Below are positions 1 to 13,400 of a stretch of DNA of 64,000 nt, piece by piece. Each line of letters begins with the position of its first letter. Within the stretch, counting starts at the first letter, position 1. The DNA is from Corticium candelabrum. Its lineage: Eukaryota; Porifera; Homoscleromorpha; Homosclerophorida; Plakinidae. A program made the position numbers and the translations under genes. The notes below the pieces were generated by a model. It had not been told where the DNA came from. It did no database searches and saw nothing but the letters and a program-made list of their open reading frames with translations. The stretch is taken from positions 3,130,568 through 3,194,567 of the forward strand of contig NC_085100.1 in assembly GCF_963422355.1 (NCBI RefSeq), given 5' to 3'.

Positions 1-396
1 GTTGACCTTATGATGGACGCCAATCTTCTCAAACGGAGCGATAGAGCACACAAAACTATCAGTATTGCTGTCTGCAAATAGTGCGCCATCACTCTTAGGG
101 ACTTTTGCAGAAAGAGGCGTGTCAGTTCCCTGGGGACGGAACTGTCGGAATCAGTTCGAACAGTTTCAGACCTAAATCAAATGTGAGTTCTAGCAGGTCC
201 CACAGTTTGAAACTGCTGAAACTGTAAATCAAACACGCTCATTGAGTACAAGAATAGGTACATATGTGAGCGTGTACCTATTTTAACATGCATGCATAAA
301 TTAGATGACACACGTTAGTTAATTAAGTAACCTTAAAAGAGTTGCAAGTTTAGCTTCGATAATGTGGCATCAGCCCTTATTCCACATAGTCATTTA

Positions 397-397
<1 letters not shown>

Positions 398-489
<92 letters not shown>
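398..489. repeat. (CA)n microsatellite
   Basis: About 46 uninterrupted CA units, downstream of the last recognised Homer exon. The rest of 1-762 holds no exon or RNA gene that I can recognise; it probably belongs to a Homer intron. Confidence 0.97.
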
Positions 490-490
<1 letters not shown>

Positions 491-762
491 GTTTCCAAAG
501 ACTTGAGAAAGCAAGAGTGATAACAACCATCAAAGCCTCTTACACACTCATAACATTTTAACAAGGAAGCTACACAAGAGGACCTACAAAAAACCCTCAT
601 CTTGTTGGTGTTTTATATAGCCCAAGTAAAATCAAATTCTTGTGGTGACACACAATTAACTGGTAAGTCGATTACCTACACAGGTCATCTCGAAAATAAC
701 AGCAAAGTTGCATTACTTACACCTCAATGATTGTACTAGGATCTAAAGATAAAATCACATAC

Positions 763-1843
763 CTTGTTGCCAAGGCAATCTTCAGTCGATCATTCTCATA
801 CTTCAAAGCCTGAAGTTGTCCCTCCAAAGATCCAGAAGGTCCAGAAATCGAAGCCTTTCTAGGACCAATACCAGGACCATTGGCTGTTGGCCTTTCCTCC
901 TACAAGTCAAATACACACCAAAAGTCAAAAATGCGTAAAACACAACACATCCGAGTGAGAGTCTTCCTATAGAATTATCACACTCTTCGTCTCTTTTCCT
1001 ACCAGAGAAGTCGATTTCCCGACATCGTTCGACGACGTTCCGTTTGACATCCCGGAGTTGCTCTCGGACTGCTCAGAATGCGAAGACGACGAACTACCAG
1101 TCGGACTCGCAGTCACACGCTGCCGAGCCATAGAAGACGCTCCAGACTCGCTCACCGCCGCCTTCGTCGCAGCCTTCGCATCATCAAACTGTGCAACAAA
1201 CTGAAGACCCAAAAAGTGTAACAAAAATCGATGAGCTCGACGTGGGTCTGTAGATTTCAACACAACAGACCTTATTGAGTTCTGTTTCAGTCGAGAATCC
1301 GAGACCGTAGATCGTCGCGACGCGCACGTCCGTCCACTGTCCGAATTTCGGCGACGTCTTCGTGAAGTTCATGTTTGGCGTTATCGTGCTGTTGACAAGA
1401 GGCTGCACAGAGACACACAGTAAACAGGCACGCCCCTCTCATGCTCCCAGTCAACTCCCTTCATCCACAACCGGTCAGAATGCCATCAAAATGCGTACAT
1501 ATAACTAATGCAATCATGCCATTTCTTAATCATTTTCTTCTCCTCGCGTCTCTAGACTACGTAGTTTCTTCCGTCTCGAATGGCTTAGGGCTAATGCCGT
1601 CTTGCGAAGCACTTGCTTACCTTCCCACTGTCGACGGATATGATTCTGTACGTTTTACGGGTAGAGTCATGATAGAACGCCACGGGAATCGCCGTCTTCG
1701 AGGCTGGCTTCCAGTTTTTCTTGGTTTGAGGGTCAAGTTGGAAGACGTGCGCTCGAGTCGAGAAGACCGGCTTTTCCCTGTGTGTGTTAGAACATGCGGA
1801 ATAAGATTTCTAAAAGAGAAACAACTTAGAAAACGTACCCCAT
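763..1843 (-). CDS. HOMER: Homer-family scaffold protein, 5' part (EVH1 domain plus start of coiled coil)
   Basis: Homer proteins bind proline-rich ligands (mGluR, Shank, IP3 receptor) through an N-terminal EVH1 domain and multimerise through a C-terminal coiled coil. I assembled five minus-strand coding exons with GT-AG borders: 1839-1843 (ATGGG), 1621-1777, 1271-1402, 1003-1200 and 763-899. They join in frame. The protein starts [19 protein letters not shown], and the second exon ends in [10 protein letters not shown]. The third exon has [19 protein letters not shown] and YGLGFSTE, which are hallmark Homer EVH1 strings. The tiny first exon encoding only M-G matches the Homer layout I remember. 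Exon 4 is a Ser/Thr-rich linker. Exon 5 ends with [13 protein letters not shown], apparently the start of the coiled coil, and leaves phase 2. No further exon was recognised in 1-762, so the rest lies in or beyond the left edge. Identification is firm; the 3' end is missing. Confidence 0.92.
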
Positions 1844-2232
1844 TCGTACTTCTTCTGTTGCTGTAATGCTATATAGAGCGGTTTACAACTACAATGTTGC
1901 TACATGAATTCGCAAGAGAATAGGTGCGCATGCGCAGCTGCCTCGCCATGCCAGAACAGCAAACAGTCGTTGAGCGCAATAGTCCTAGTACGTAAGACGG
2001 CCATCGTGTTTGCAAGAATGTCTCGTGTCACACATAAGGTAAAGAAAAGATAAATACACGGTAGGTAGCCTCTAAAACCTGTTGATAACTCTTCAAATTA
2101 TATTGGAACGTATTCTTGTAGATTCTAGCTCTAGGGTACAAAAATTGTATGGGTACACTCTTACTCTTCCATCAGTTGCAATTACTAGTAGCTACAATAG
2201 CTACAGTGGCTACACAAATACAAACAGGACGA

Positions 2233-2308
<76 letters not shown>

Positions 2309-3621
2309 GTCTTTTAATTAATAAATAACATAGTGCGCATGCGCTTATTCATTCTTGGCATTTAAGCTCAAACATACCGTACATTTATTGCACAGAGATT
2401 ATATGGAATTTGTTGACTTAATTAATATTAATAAGATTTAATTTTCACTGATTGATTGAAAGAAATAACTAACTAAAGACCGCTAAGACGATAATGATCA
2501 TTCCACTTTTAGTATAGGTTTTCAATTGAAGACTTCTCTCGTCAGTTAGTATATTCTGAATTTGTGGACAATGGTTGTGGCTGTGTGTAAACTATTCATT
2601 CGAACAAGCACAGCAATGATTGAGCCTGCTAGCTATTTAGAAGACAATGAAATCAAGGAAGCTCTACTAGTGCACACAAGGAATTCAAAACAATTACGCA
2701 ACAAGACAAAATCTCATTTCATCAAGCAGCAACATCACTTCTGCTACCATTCCTACCAGTTTGAAAACCAAAATCATCCATTGCCGAAAAATTATCACGA
2801 GCGCATGTACAAAATCTTCCGTATCGTTTCTTTATTGGAACCTCTTCCAGAAAAGGCAGACCACACTAAACAAACGCGCCCCAAATGTACAGTTTTTCAG
2901 GACTATGTTTGACGCTTACTTTCGGTCTGAAATCTCTAGTACTTTGTGGTGACTGCTTCCGTATTTTAACACCTTATCCACCTGTGGGTTTTACTACTAC
3001 TGTACAGTGTAGCTTAGCTGTTTAGCGCACGTTAGACAAAACGGTTTGAATTACCTAAATTAGTGGGCGTCCATTCCCGTCACCTTTGGGCAATCTGGCA
3101 ACCGAAACAACAATAGTGGATAAAGTTTGTGTCTCAGACTCTGGGCTACCCTATTCGCTACTTTTTCTGGATAAGGCCGGATAATCATCCAGAGCATCGT
3201 AGCAGGCCTGTGACCGTTGGTCAACAGGTCGAACCTGTTGTTCTCTTCCACTCTCCACCAGTACTAATTCACAAAGACATAAATCTACCTACAGCCATAC
3301 ACAGGTAGGCTTCTTCTCTATCTCTAGACAGGAAGTCAGTACAAAGTTACGTGGGAGTAACACCAATCTCTATCTACCACCTTGTATCATGTTAACTAAG
3401 TGTCATAGCACCCGAGCGACTCCTGCTGTTTCACTAATCAAGACGTCGTCGTCGTAACCTGCCGCCTCCTGCTCATCCCGCATGATACTGGGCTCAGTTG
3501 TTTCATTGATGTGCTAATTGAATTGTGAGGTGGATCAAAGTCGGGTGGGTAGGCGAGGCTTGTGCCTTACGCACGCGACGTTGCCTCTTCACATCCGTAC
3601 TGAACAAGGTCATCACGTCCT
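1844..3621. other. Intergenic region between Homer (minus) and the giant adhesion gene (plus)
   Basis: The two genes are head to head, so both promoters should lie here, but I could not place a convincing TATA box or start site. The region contains a (CA)n tract at 2237-2305. The open frame at about 2562-2912 has no recognisable domain or coding signature. Nothing else stands out. Confidence 0.6.
2237..2305. repeat. (CA)n microsatellite
   Basis: About 34 CA units in the intergenic region. Confidence 0.97.
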
Positions 3622-4361
3622 ATGCTAACATCGTCTCTCCTGTTCGCTGGAGCGATCCTAATCGTTGTGCATGCGGGCGAAACGCAACAGAGTACCGGTC
3701 ACGAGGATTGCGCAATTGACAAGTTTGAATCACCAGTCATTGGCCGGCTTATCGCTAACTGCTCAGTCAGTGGAATCTTGCCGTTGAAGCGCCTACGATA
3801 TCTCTACAGAAGATTTCGTTTGTAAGTTCAGTAGCCGTTCGAGTGCGATGTGCATACTTCACCTGTTGATTGTATTAATTTGAAGAGACCTGTCCGGACG
3901 GAATATTTCTCGCGTTCCCGAGGAACTCCATCATTTGCCTTTCGTTACTCGCATGTATGATTCACTGCAGTCTTTGCAGTGTCACCCGTTTTATGTAATA
4001 GGGTCTTGAATGGTAGAAACCTTTCTGGGAATCCTTTGATTTGTGACTGCCAGCTGGCACGGTTTGTTGGTGGCTTCAACAAGACGCACTATGTGGATGT
4101 CCAAGGCACATGTCACGAGCCGGAAGATCTACATGGTCGACGGGTGGCCTCTAGTATAGACTTCATGAGATGCAGTGAGCTATGCACCTCTGCTTTCCTT
4201 CCCAGCATTGAAAATATTTCTTGTCGATACAGGAAAGGCCATGATTCAACCTGCTAATATTACGGTCAGAGGTGGAGATGTCGTCACTCTACGCTGTGTA
4301 ACGACACCGGCAGGCATCACTGCTACGTGGCAGTGGATTGACTCGAAGGTATTTAATCCAG

Positions 4362-4436
<75 letters not shown>

Positions 4437-7400
4437 CGCAACGGTCTTCCAAAGATGTAGGGCTGGCTGGCTACAGGATATCAAATACATCATACCACTT
4501 AGAAGAGTACGTCGTCTAGACACACAGGAGTACTCTACTCTTGTGTAACATATTTTCCTGATTGTTTTAACACACAATAAACCGGGGAACTTAGAGTATT
4601 AGTACAGTTTCAATTCGTGTTTTTTATCTAGACTCACAAAGCCATTTTCTTTGGCTGGAATGAGTCTCTAACGTTTGTAGCAGAGGAGGAAAACAGTCCG
4701 TACACGTTTCAATGTATCGTACGAGATCAAGCTGCAGTGATCGTGTCTGAGGCGGCAATCGTTTCTGTTGAAGGTGCAATTTCTTCTGTAAACCTAACCT
4801 AATGACTGTGACCGGCGTAAAATCCATCCAGAAACGACTCGTAATGCGTCATGCTCCAAGTGCAATGAAGCTGATGAACGCTTAGTCTGTCTCCATGACA
4901 GTACTCACATCGGCTCGTCTGGCTGCTGTTGTCGCTGTCGCCCCATCACCGTTTCAGGTACTTCCTACTTTAATAGACTCTCACAGGTGTTGATTAACTG
5001 TCGGCTTGTGAGCACAGCTAAAGACACGCTTGTGATGTGTTAGTTTTCAGACATACTGATGACTGCGTTCTGGCTTCGCATGGCAGCACCGATCAAGCAA
5101 ATTGGACAACCACGTTCAAGTCAACAGAAGCAGAGCACCCACGGTGGACTACGTTAGATGAGGAGAACGCAAACAATTCAATGAAAAGAACGTCCTACAA
5201 CGTGAGCACGATTGAATGCCTACTTGAAGTGTAGAGAACTGAATCAATGACATTCTCGGTTTTAATCAGGTTAGTTCTGAACGAAATCTTGTTGAATGGC
5301 ACACAGCTAAAGAGTTCAAGACATTAATTCTAAACGATTCAATGAACAGTAACAACCTTAGAATGTGTCCTGTTGACGTGACCGCACAGGACTCGCTGGT
5401 GACCTTATTCAACAGGACGTAAGGATCGAGCTACCGTTGCAGACAGCCGGTTACAGTAACCCGTAACTTGTCTTCCTAGACTACACGCCACGTGGTATGG
5501 TCTTGATTTCCGTCATCTTCAACTTCATGGCCACGTCATTTTGTCCGTGATGGCCACTTCGGCTGTCGAACTTGCCTCAATTACCGTCAGCTGATTTATC
5601 TAACCCATTAATTCTGTTTGTACAGTAATGGTGATGTTGCTGTTGTTGTTGTACTGTATGCAGGTGCAATGGAAAGCTGTCAATGCAATATCAAAACAGC
5701 TAAAGATTGAAAGCGTCGTCAACAGCTGGAACCTCTCCATCATTCCGGTTAACGACACTTTCTTCATGCCCGTAGACAGATTCAGAGAACCAGTAGACAT
5801 GCGTTTTCTCTTCACGAGGAAGCAAATGACCGGAAAGGCCACCGGATGTGACATGCAGTCTTGGAGTGCGAACTTGGAGTACCGCAAGTCAACGGTACCC
5901 ATTGGTGGATGGATTCCAATAATGTATGCACACTCGCAATATCACGTCGGTACTGGTCATCAGTACCTGTTGATTCAAGATGCTGTAGATGCCGCTAAAC
6001 CAGACGCAACGATTATACTCCATCCTGGATCTTACAGTGGACGAGTCGTCGTCAGCAAGGCGGTGCGCATTCAGTCTTCGGGTGATGTCCAGTCGACAAT
6101 TGTGACCGGTTCGTGGGAAATCAGAAATGACGTTATAGTATCAGGAATTACGTTTTTCATTTCTCACCATATGTGTGCTCTGTATGTCGACAGTGGTAGG
6201 ACTACTGTAACAGACTGTACCATCATTGGACCGTATCGTCGTGTAGGTCGGAGACAAAGCATTGGAATCAAATTTGGTCAAACCGTGGAAAAGCCTTTCG
6301 TCTTCAACAACAAATTTTCCTCTTGGCATCGAGCGGTGGAGCTGCTTGGTGGAAGCTACGACGGAGCGATTGTCGGTAATGTGTTTGAGGATAACGAGCG
6401 AGCGTTGGTTGTGGAGCATGCGGCAAGATTGACAGTTGAACGAAACACGTTTGTAGGGAACCACTACGGGTTTGATCTTTCAGAGGAAGTTGGATTTTCG
6501 TACAATATAACGATTCGCAGAAACAAATTCGATAGAAACAGGAAGTCTCTTCGTCATCTGGTGTGGAGTTGGATAGGTACCGCGATGCGGGAGAAAATCG
6601 ATGCCAGACACAACTTCTGGGTCCAAGGAAGACCGACCACAGCTGCCTCCTACTGGGAAGATGGTGACATTTATCCTGGTGTGAAGGGTCTTCGAGGGTT
6701 TCTAGTTGATCCTGTGTTGGACGAGATGGTATCTGCTGTAGATTTCCCACCAGTTGCTGCCCTCAGCACACGTGGAAGATGTGATGTCCGTTGGACTGGT
6801 AAACGGTGGTTTGTACAGCCTGACGCCTTGTCTTATGCTGTTGCTATTGCACCTCGACACTCTGTGATTCATGTTCATCCAGGAAGCTACCATGGCAGTA
6901 TAGTGATCAACAAGAGTGTGACAGTGGCTGCTACCGGTCAAATATCTAAAACTGTTTTCCACGGTCAGTTTGTGATCACGAGTGGTGTTCAGGTGAGGAT
7001 TGTAGGGCTAACTATTCAAACAAAGAGAAACAATGCTATCACTCTGAAAGACCAGGGCAGTATTCTCACTGTAGAGAACTGTGTATTCCTCTATGATTCT
7101 GCAAATTCATACAAGCTGTCTCAGTCAGTGGCTTTGGAAGTCGATTCAAGCGCAAAAAACAGCATTCTGTTGCTCAGCAGTGTTCGATTCACCGGTTGGA
7201 CGTCATCCGTCTATGTAAACGGCGCTTTGTCAACCATCTCCATTCATCACACAGACTTTTCAGACTGCAGCAAAGCTGTTGAGATGGTAGATCCCGCAAC
7301 TGTCAATTTTACGGACAACAGTTTGATGAACTGTCGAGAAGGTATCGTAGTTCTTGCACACAGTCCAACTCAGTCAAAGTTTCACCTATCGCGAAACAAT

Positions 7401-10400
7401 TTCATTGAAGTAGCGAGAACGGTGTCCATACAAGGAAAGACACTGACGCACTTTTGGACGGCCGACAAAAACTTCTGGTTCCCGGCAGCAACGCTGGCCG
7501 TTTCTGTTTTGATGGATGATAGATCAAGTAATGACATATTGTCACCATTGTTGGAACGGCAGCTGAGACTGAACCAGTCTGCGACAAAGAATGTATTTGT
7601 TCCTCACACCTATTCGCCAGTCCATTCCGTCTTTGCCATCAACGCGGGATTTCAGTATATTCAAGATGCAGTCCGATTTGCTAACCCATGGGACACGGTT
7701 GTAGTTCGGTCAGGTGTGTATTCTAATGCACATGTTCACATCACCAAGGCTTTGAAGATGACCGGAGAGGGTTTGCCCGTTTTACTTGGCTCCATCACAG
7801 TCTCTCATAGTCACGTGATTCTTGCTGGTTTGAAGGTCCATTGTGTTTCAGACTGGCAACACAATGCAAGTTGCATCCATGTTGATATGGGTGTCTCACA
7901 CGTTACCTTTATTGACTTGCACCTTAATGGATCGACCAATCAAAACGTCACAGGAATACGTGATGGTGGCCAAGGTTCAGTTCGCTTTGGCCTATTCTCC
8001 AGTGTCTTCGTACAGTTTCAAACTGCAGTTTATCTTCCACGGTTCACGGAAAATGTCATAATCGAAGGCAATCAGTTTGTGTCCTGCGACAGAGCTGTTG
8101 TAGTGCATAGCAATAGCAGTGCACGAATACAAGGAAATGAGTTTCAAAGTGGATGTAAGGTGGTAATCAAGAGTGCTAAATATACGTCGAAGTCCCGTGT
8201 AGTTGTAGGTCACAACAACTTTGGTGTGGGTAGTTTGATAGTGTACGAAGGCACTGCGGGCAAAACTGGCGTCCACAAAAATTACTGGGCCGAGTACTCA
8301 TCTCTGACTAACTTGATTTCCGTGCGACCACTGCAGTTGCCTCAACCAGCCGATCTAGCAACTTTCAGACTCCAAGCTGCTGCTTGTTTCAAATACGAGG
8401 GAATTCAGATCTTCAACGTTGCTCATGGTTAGCGCTCTAATCCACTTTGTGTTTTATCTCTGTTGAATACGGTGTGTATTCTAGACGCCCCGACTCTTCC
8501 GAAAAACTCTTTATGGCCGGACCGTCTCGTTGTTGCTGCTGGAGCGTCTCTACGACTAGTAGCTGCTGTTGAAGTCAGAAATCAGATGTGTGCGTCGAAC
8601 ATGGTGTGGTACGAGTGGAAACTAAACGATAGCATTATCCAGGTTGGAAGAAGTCCAGTACTTCTTATTCGCAATGTGGCCACACATCAGCAAGGACAGC
8701 TTTCCTACACTGCCTTGACTGACGGAGGTTCAGTGACGTCCCCACCGACCATGATCGGTAAGTTGAGGCTTGATACTCAAGACAAATGTAGTTGCATTGC
8801 ATTTTCACATTGCAGTTGTGAGATTCTGTAGGAGAGGAAGTCCCAGTTTATCCCACTTACTGTACGACGTGATGGTTGTTGAAGGTCGAGCTTTTTCGTT
8901 GAGGTGTCCGATTTGTTTTGCCTCTGTAGTAGCGAATCTGAACGTGACGTGGCATAAAGACGATTCGTCTCAACCCAGCTTCTCCGGCTTGGTATGGAAG
9001 ATAACAACTGCAGTAAAGCAAAACGAAGGACGATATCATTGCAAGGTTGTCTACTCAGGACAGACAATAGTTTCGAATGCTGCAAGAGTAACCGTGGAAG
9101 GTGAGACCATTTGTTACGTAACATCGGAAACCAGGACCCGTGAGGGTAGGGTGGAAATCAGGGATCACGGACGCGGATTCACGGATCATTTACCTGAGAC
9201 CGTCAGAGAACACTCGTGCGCGTCGCCCTTCTACTGAATTCAGTTAGTCTCGTGTAACCAGACCGTAGATGGACATGTGCACAGTTGGTTTCATCGCCGA
9301 TTTCGCTTCGGTACTTTTATAAGTACTTGTTCCGTTGCTCAGCTTGCCTCCAACCGCGTGGACGAAGACTATGCAGGCAGCTGTTTGGTGCTTCCTTCTC
9401 ATTACGACGCGTAACCGCCGTTCCTGTTTGGTGCTGTCACTGTTGAGCGGCTTAGTGCGGTTGCTTCTCGTTGTATTCTGAAAAGATGTTGATGAGCTGT
9501 CGGTTCCAAATGGACGAGGATCTTTCAGCTGACAGGAATCAGGCAAGGCACGGGTCAAGTAAACAGATGGTGCGACTACAGCTACAGTCTAGCTCAAGAA
9601 TCTAGCTGGAAAACTGACAGGCGCGGTTCCCGGACGGTGTCAGGTAATCATCCGTACGCGTCAATCCGCGTCCGTGATCCGTGTTTACAAACCAACCTTC
9701 CGGTGACATCTTTGTTTCTAACTGTTTTTCTGTCGTATGGGAGTTTGATGATCCCACGTGCATGTCTGTACCTTCCATACAGGAAAACCTCGGTTCATCG
9801 GTCGGACTCGACTGAGGGCAGAAGAAAACAGTCCACCCGGAACGCCAGTTGGTGACGCAGTCTCTGCCGTTGACAGTGATATCGGACAAGTCTTGCGGTA
9901 TCAGATCTCCGGAGGTTCGGGAAAGCTCCATTTTGCAATCGATCAGAAATCAGGTCAAGTTTTCGTAGCATCCTGGAATTTGGACCGTGAAACTACCGAC
10001 TTGTATGATCTGATAATCACTGCTACTGACGACAGCATCTTCAACCACAGTACCGCAGTCAATGTGTCGATAGAAATCACGGATACAATCGATTCGCCTC
10101 CTCGATTTGCGGAAGACTTTGCTGTTCGGCGCATTTTTGAAGATGCCAAGAAAGGAACTCTTATTTATCGACCGACCGTAATGGACGACGACATGGAAGA
10201 CTATGCGCGGATGGAACTTGTTGATGGTGATGACGACAAAAGTGTTTGCCGTAAGTTTATTTGGGATGCCGAAAGACAGGCTGTCGTGGTGTCTGGTTGT
10301 CCCTTCAACGTCAGCGATCGGTCAGTGTATGTGCTTACCCTCCAGGCAATCGATACCGCAAACTTGTCTGACTTTATGGTAATAAATGTAATAGTTGAAA

Positions 10401-13400
10401 GATTCGAAATTCTCTTCTCACCGCTCAACTATACCATCGAGTTGGAAGAGAACACAATTCCAGTCGAGTACATATTGCAAGTTTTCGTCCTTCCCGATGA
10501 AACGATCAACTCCACTGCGCTTGATTTTAGTCTCTCTGGACAGGGATATAAGCATTTTCGAGTAGACAGCCAAGGAAAGATTTTCGTTGTTCACCCGGTT
10601 GACTTTGAGCAGTCAATGAAATACAGCCTATCTGTGTCAGCATATGATGGTCGAATGGTGTCGAGAAACCCCGCAGAAGTAGTTGTTCTCGTCAAGAATG
10701 TCGATGACAATCCTCCCACGTTTCTCTGGACGTCTAGGAATGTTACAGTACGAGAAAACGCTCCACCGACGATGATTTTGGAAATACAGGCATCAGATCC
10801 GGACAGCAATTCCAACACTTTGTCTTTCAGTTTGTTGGACGAGAGTCTTCCCTTCGCCTTGAAGAAGTCAGGTGCGCCAAACAGAGTCGTTTTGTACAAC
10901 ACACAGTCACTCGACGCAGAGAAGACCGACCTCCACCATATCATTGTCACTGTTCACGATCAAGCCAACAACTCAGCAGTCGAACATGCTAAGATCACCG
11001 TGTTTGTCGAGGATGAGAATGACGAAGTACCCGTATTTCAGGTCGAGTTGTACGAAGCAGTGACGATGGAAAACACCAATGACGTAATACTGACCGTGCT
11101 AGCAGTTGATACAGACGTGTCGGAGAATTTCAGTAAGCTCGTCTACCGCATTATTGTCAAAGAGAACGTACCTCTAAGCATCGATGCCAACTTTGGTTCG
11201 ATCACTTTTGATTACCCACATGATTACGAAACTGACGAAAGAAATTACAACTTTAAAGTGATTGCAACCGATCGTGGTGGTCGTGAATCGGTTCCAGTTG
11301 AAGTACTTATCACTGTAACAGACGTTAACGACAATGCTCCTCGATTTCATGGTCAGCTATTCCGGCAGGTTTATGTTTTAGAAAACACGCTGCCCGAGAA
11401 GCATCACCAAGAGACAGCCAACATCCTTTTTCAGCTCAAAGCGTTTGACGATGATGAAGTGTCTCGTTCGCTGGACTACATTGTTGAGGATTATTCTCAT
11501 CTGTTTGCTGTCGATCATAACGGCTATCTCTGGTTGAAAAGGCCACTCGACTACGAAAATCAGTCGAGCTTCAACGTGAGCGTGTCTGTGTCTGATGGAG
11601 AACTGATGGCAGTGGATCCGGTGATTGTTCACGTGCAAGTGGTCGATGTAAATGAATATTCACCCTTCTTTTCTAGACGTCACTTCTCCGCGTCCGTCAA
11701 GGAAAATACATTCCCCACAGGTCGCTGGCTCAACGTCTCTGCAGCAGATGCCGACGGTGGACAATTTGGTCAAGAATTGGTTTATGACATAGAGACAGCG
11801 GAGCATAAAGAGCTATTTGTTATCAACAGTAAAGGGGTCGTGAGTCTGACAAGACAGCTTGACTTCGAAAGCGATTCACGTAACGTATCCTTCATATTGA
11901 CTGTGTCTGATTCAGGGAACAGATCAGACTCTGCAATTGTCAATATAATTGTCCTAGATGAAAACGAATTCTCACCCGTTTTCAACTCGAAAAGCTACCA
12001 TATCTCACTTCCCGAGAATCGTCCAGAAGCGGATGTCCTACTAAAGGTTAAGGCCTACGACAGAGATGGTGGTGAAGTATTTGGTTCTGTGCTATATTAT
12101 CTAGAAAGAAAGGAAGTGCCGTTTACGCTTGATCCTAAAACTGGGTACCTGTTTGCTTCAAGGAGTTTTGACTTTGAAGCAGAAACAACACTACACTATA
12201 ATCTCGTTGTACGAGTCAGTGACGGAGGTGGGCGCTCAGACTACTGCACCGTTTCAGTTAGCGTAACGGATGTGAACGAGTTCAACCCGTATTTTGAGGA
12301 CCACTTACTTACTCTGAATCTTTCAGAGAATGTAGCAGTGGGAAGTGTGCTCGTATTAGTATCGGCCAATGACGAAGACGGCGGCAACGTGTACGGTACC
12401 ATCCGAAATTATACCGTCGTCTTTAACGCGCCAATTTCCAGGGCACCGTTCATTGTACACGCTGACGGGAATCTGGTTCTAAATCAAAATTTGGATTTCG
12501 AGAATGGCGACCGTTTCTTTCGAGCAGAAGTAGTAGGGTACGATGGCGGCGGCTTACCGACCTCTCAGTCACTACTGCTACATGTCACTGTCCTCAACGT
12601 CAATGACAACGCGCCTTACTTTAAAACGACATTGTTCAACTTCACAGTTGTAGAGAATATGATTCCGACCGATCCAATTGGTTTCCTTCAAGCAACTGAT
12701 CCAGACGGTAATTTGAGCTTCTTATCGTATGTGGTACACGAAAGAGTAGATAACATGTCATTGGACGTGAATTCGAGTGGAGCTGTAACTCTAATCAGTG
12801 CCCTTGACTACGAATCGAGTAGTTCCGTGGTCTTCAACGTTACGGCAAATGACGGAGTCTTTAAATCCACTAATCTGGCTATGGTTGTGATCCACGTCCT
12901 TCCGGTGAACGATCGAGCACCTAATTTCTTAGTGACACATTACACAGAAAGCTTGCAAGAAAACGCTCCTCCGGGAAGTCTCAATCTTTCCATTCGTGCC
13001 GTCGATTCGGATCGACGGGGACACAAAAACGAAGGTGGAATAATCAAAGCGTACCGGATATTGGAGACTTCTTTACCATTTCAAGTAACGACTCTCAACC
13101 AGATAGGATACATCACCAATACACACGTCTTTGACTACGAAGAAGACAAGCATAGCTACTCGTTTACCGTTGCTGCCGTCGACGAGGGAGACTTAGTCTC
13201 TGCAGTACCTGCTCAGGTTGTCATCACGATTACTGACAAAAACGATCACAGGCCCGTGTTTGCTCAAAAAGCTTATCGTGTAGAAGTCGACGAGGGAGAC
13301 ACCTTTAGAATCTCAGTCAAAGCTTACGACGCCGACAGAAGTCCTGACTACAGTCTGGTGGAGTATGAGCTCGTCTCTCCGGATCCACGAATCAAATTGT

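Noticed and set aside
364-600. His-Thr and Cys-Val repeat ORFs over (CA)n tracts (also 2082-2321, 4246-4577, 39579-39920, 51883-52325)
   Set aside because: They are translations of microsatellites with no real coding context.
1441-1866. Plus-strand 141-residue ORF
   Set aside because: It is the antisense shadow of Homer exons 1 and 2, whose minus-strand reading gives exact EVH1 sequence.
2562-2912. 116-residue ORF in the Homer/cadherin intergenic region
   Set aside because: No domain, signal, codon pattern or splice context; treated as chance.
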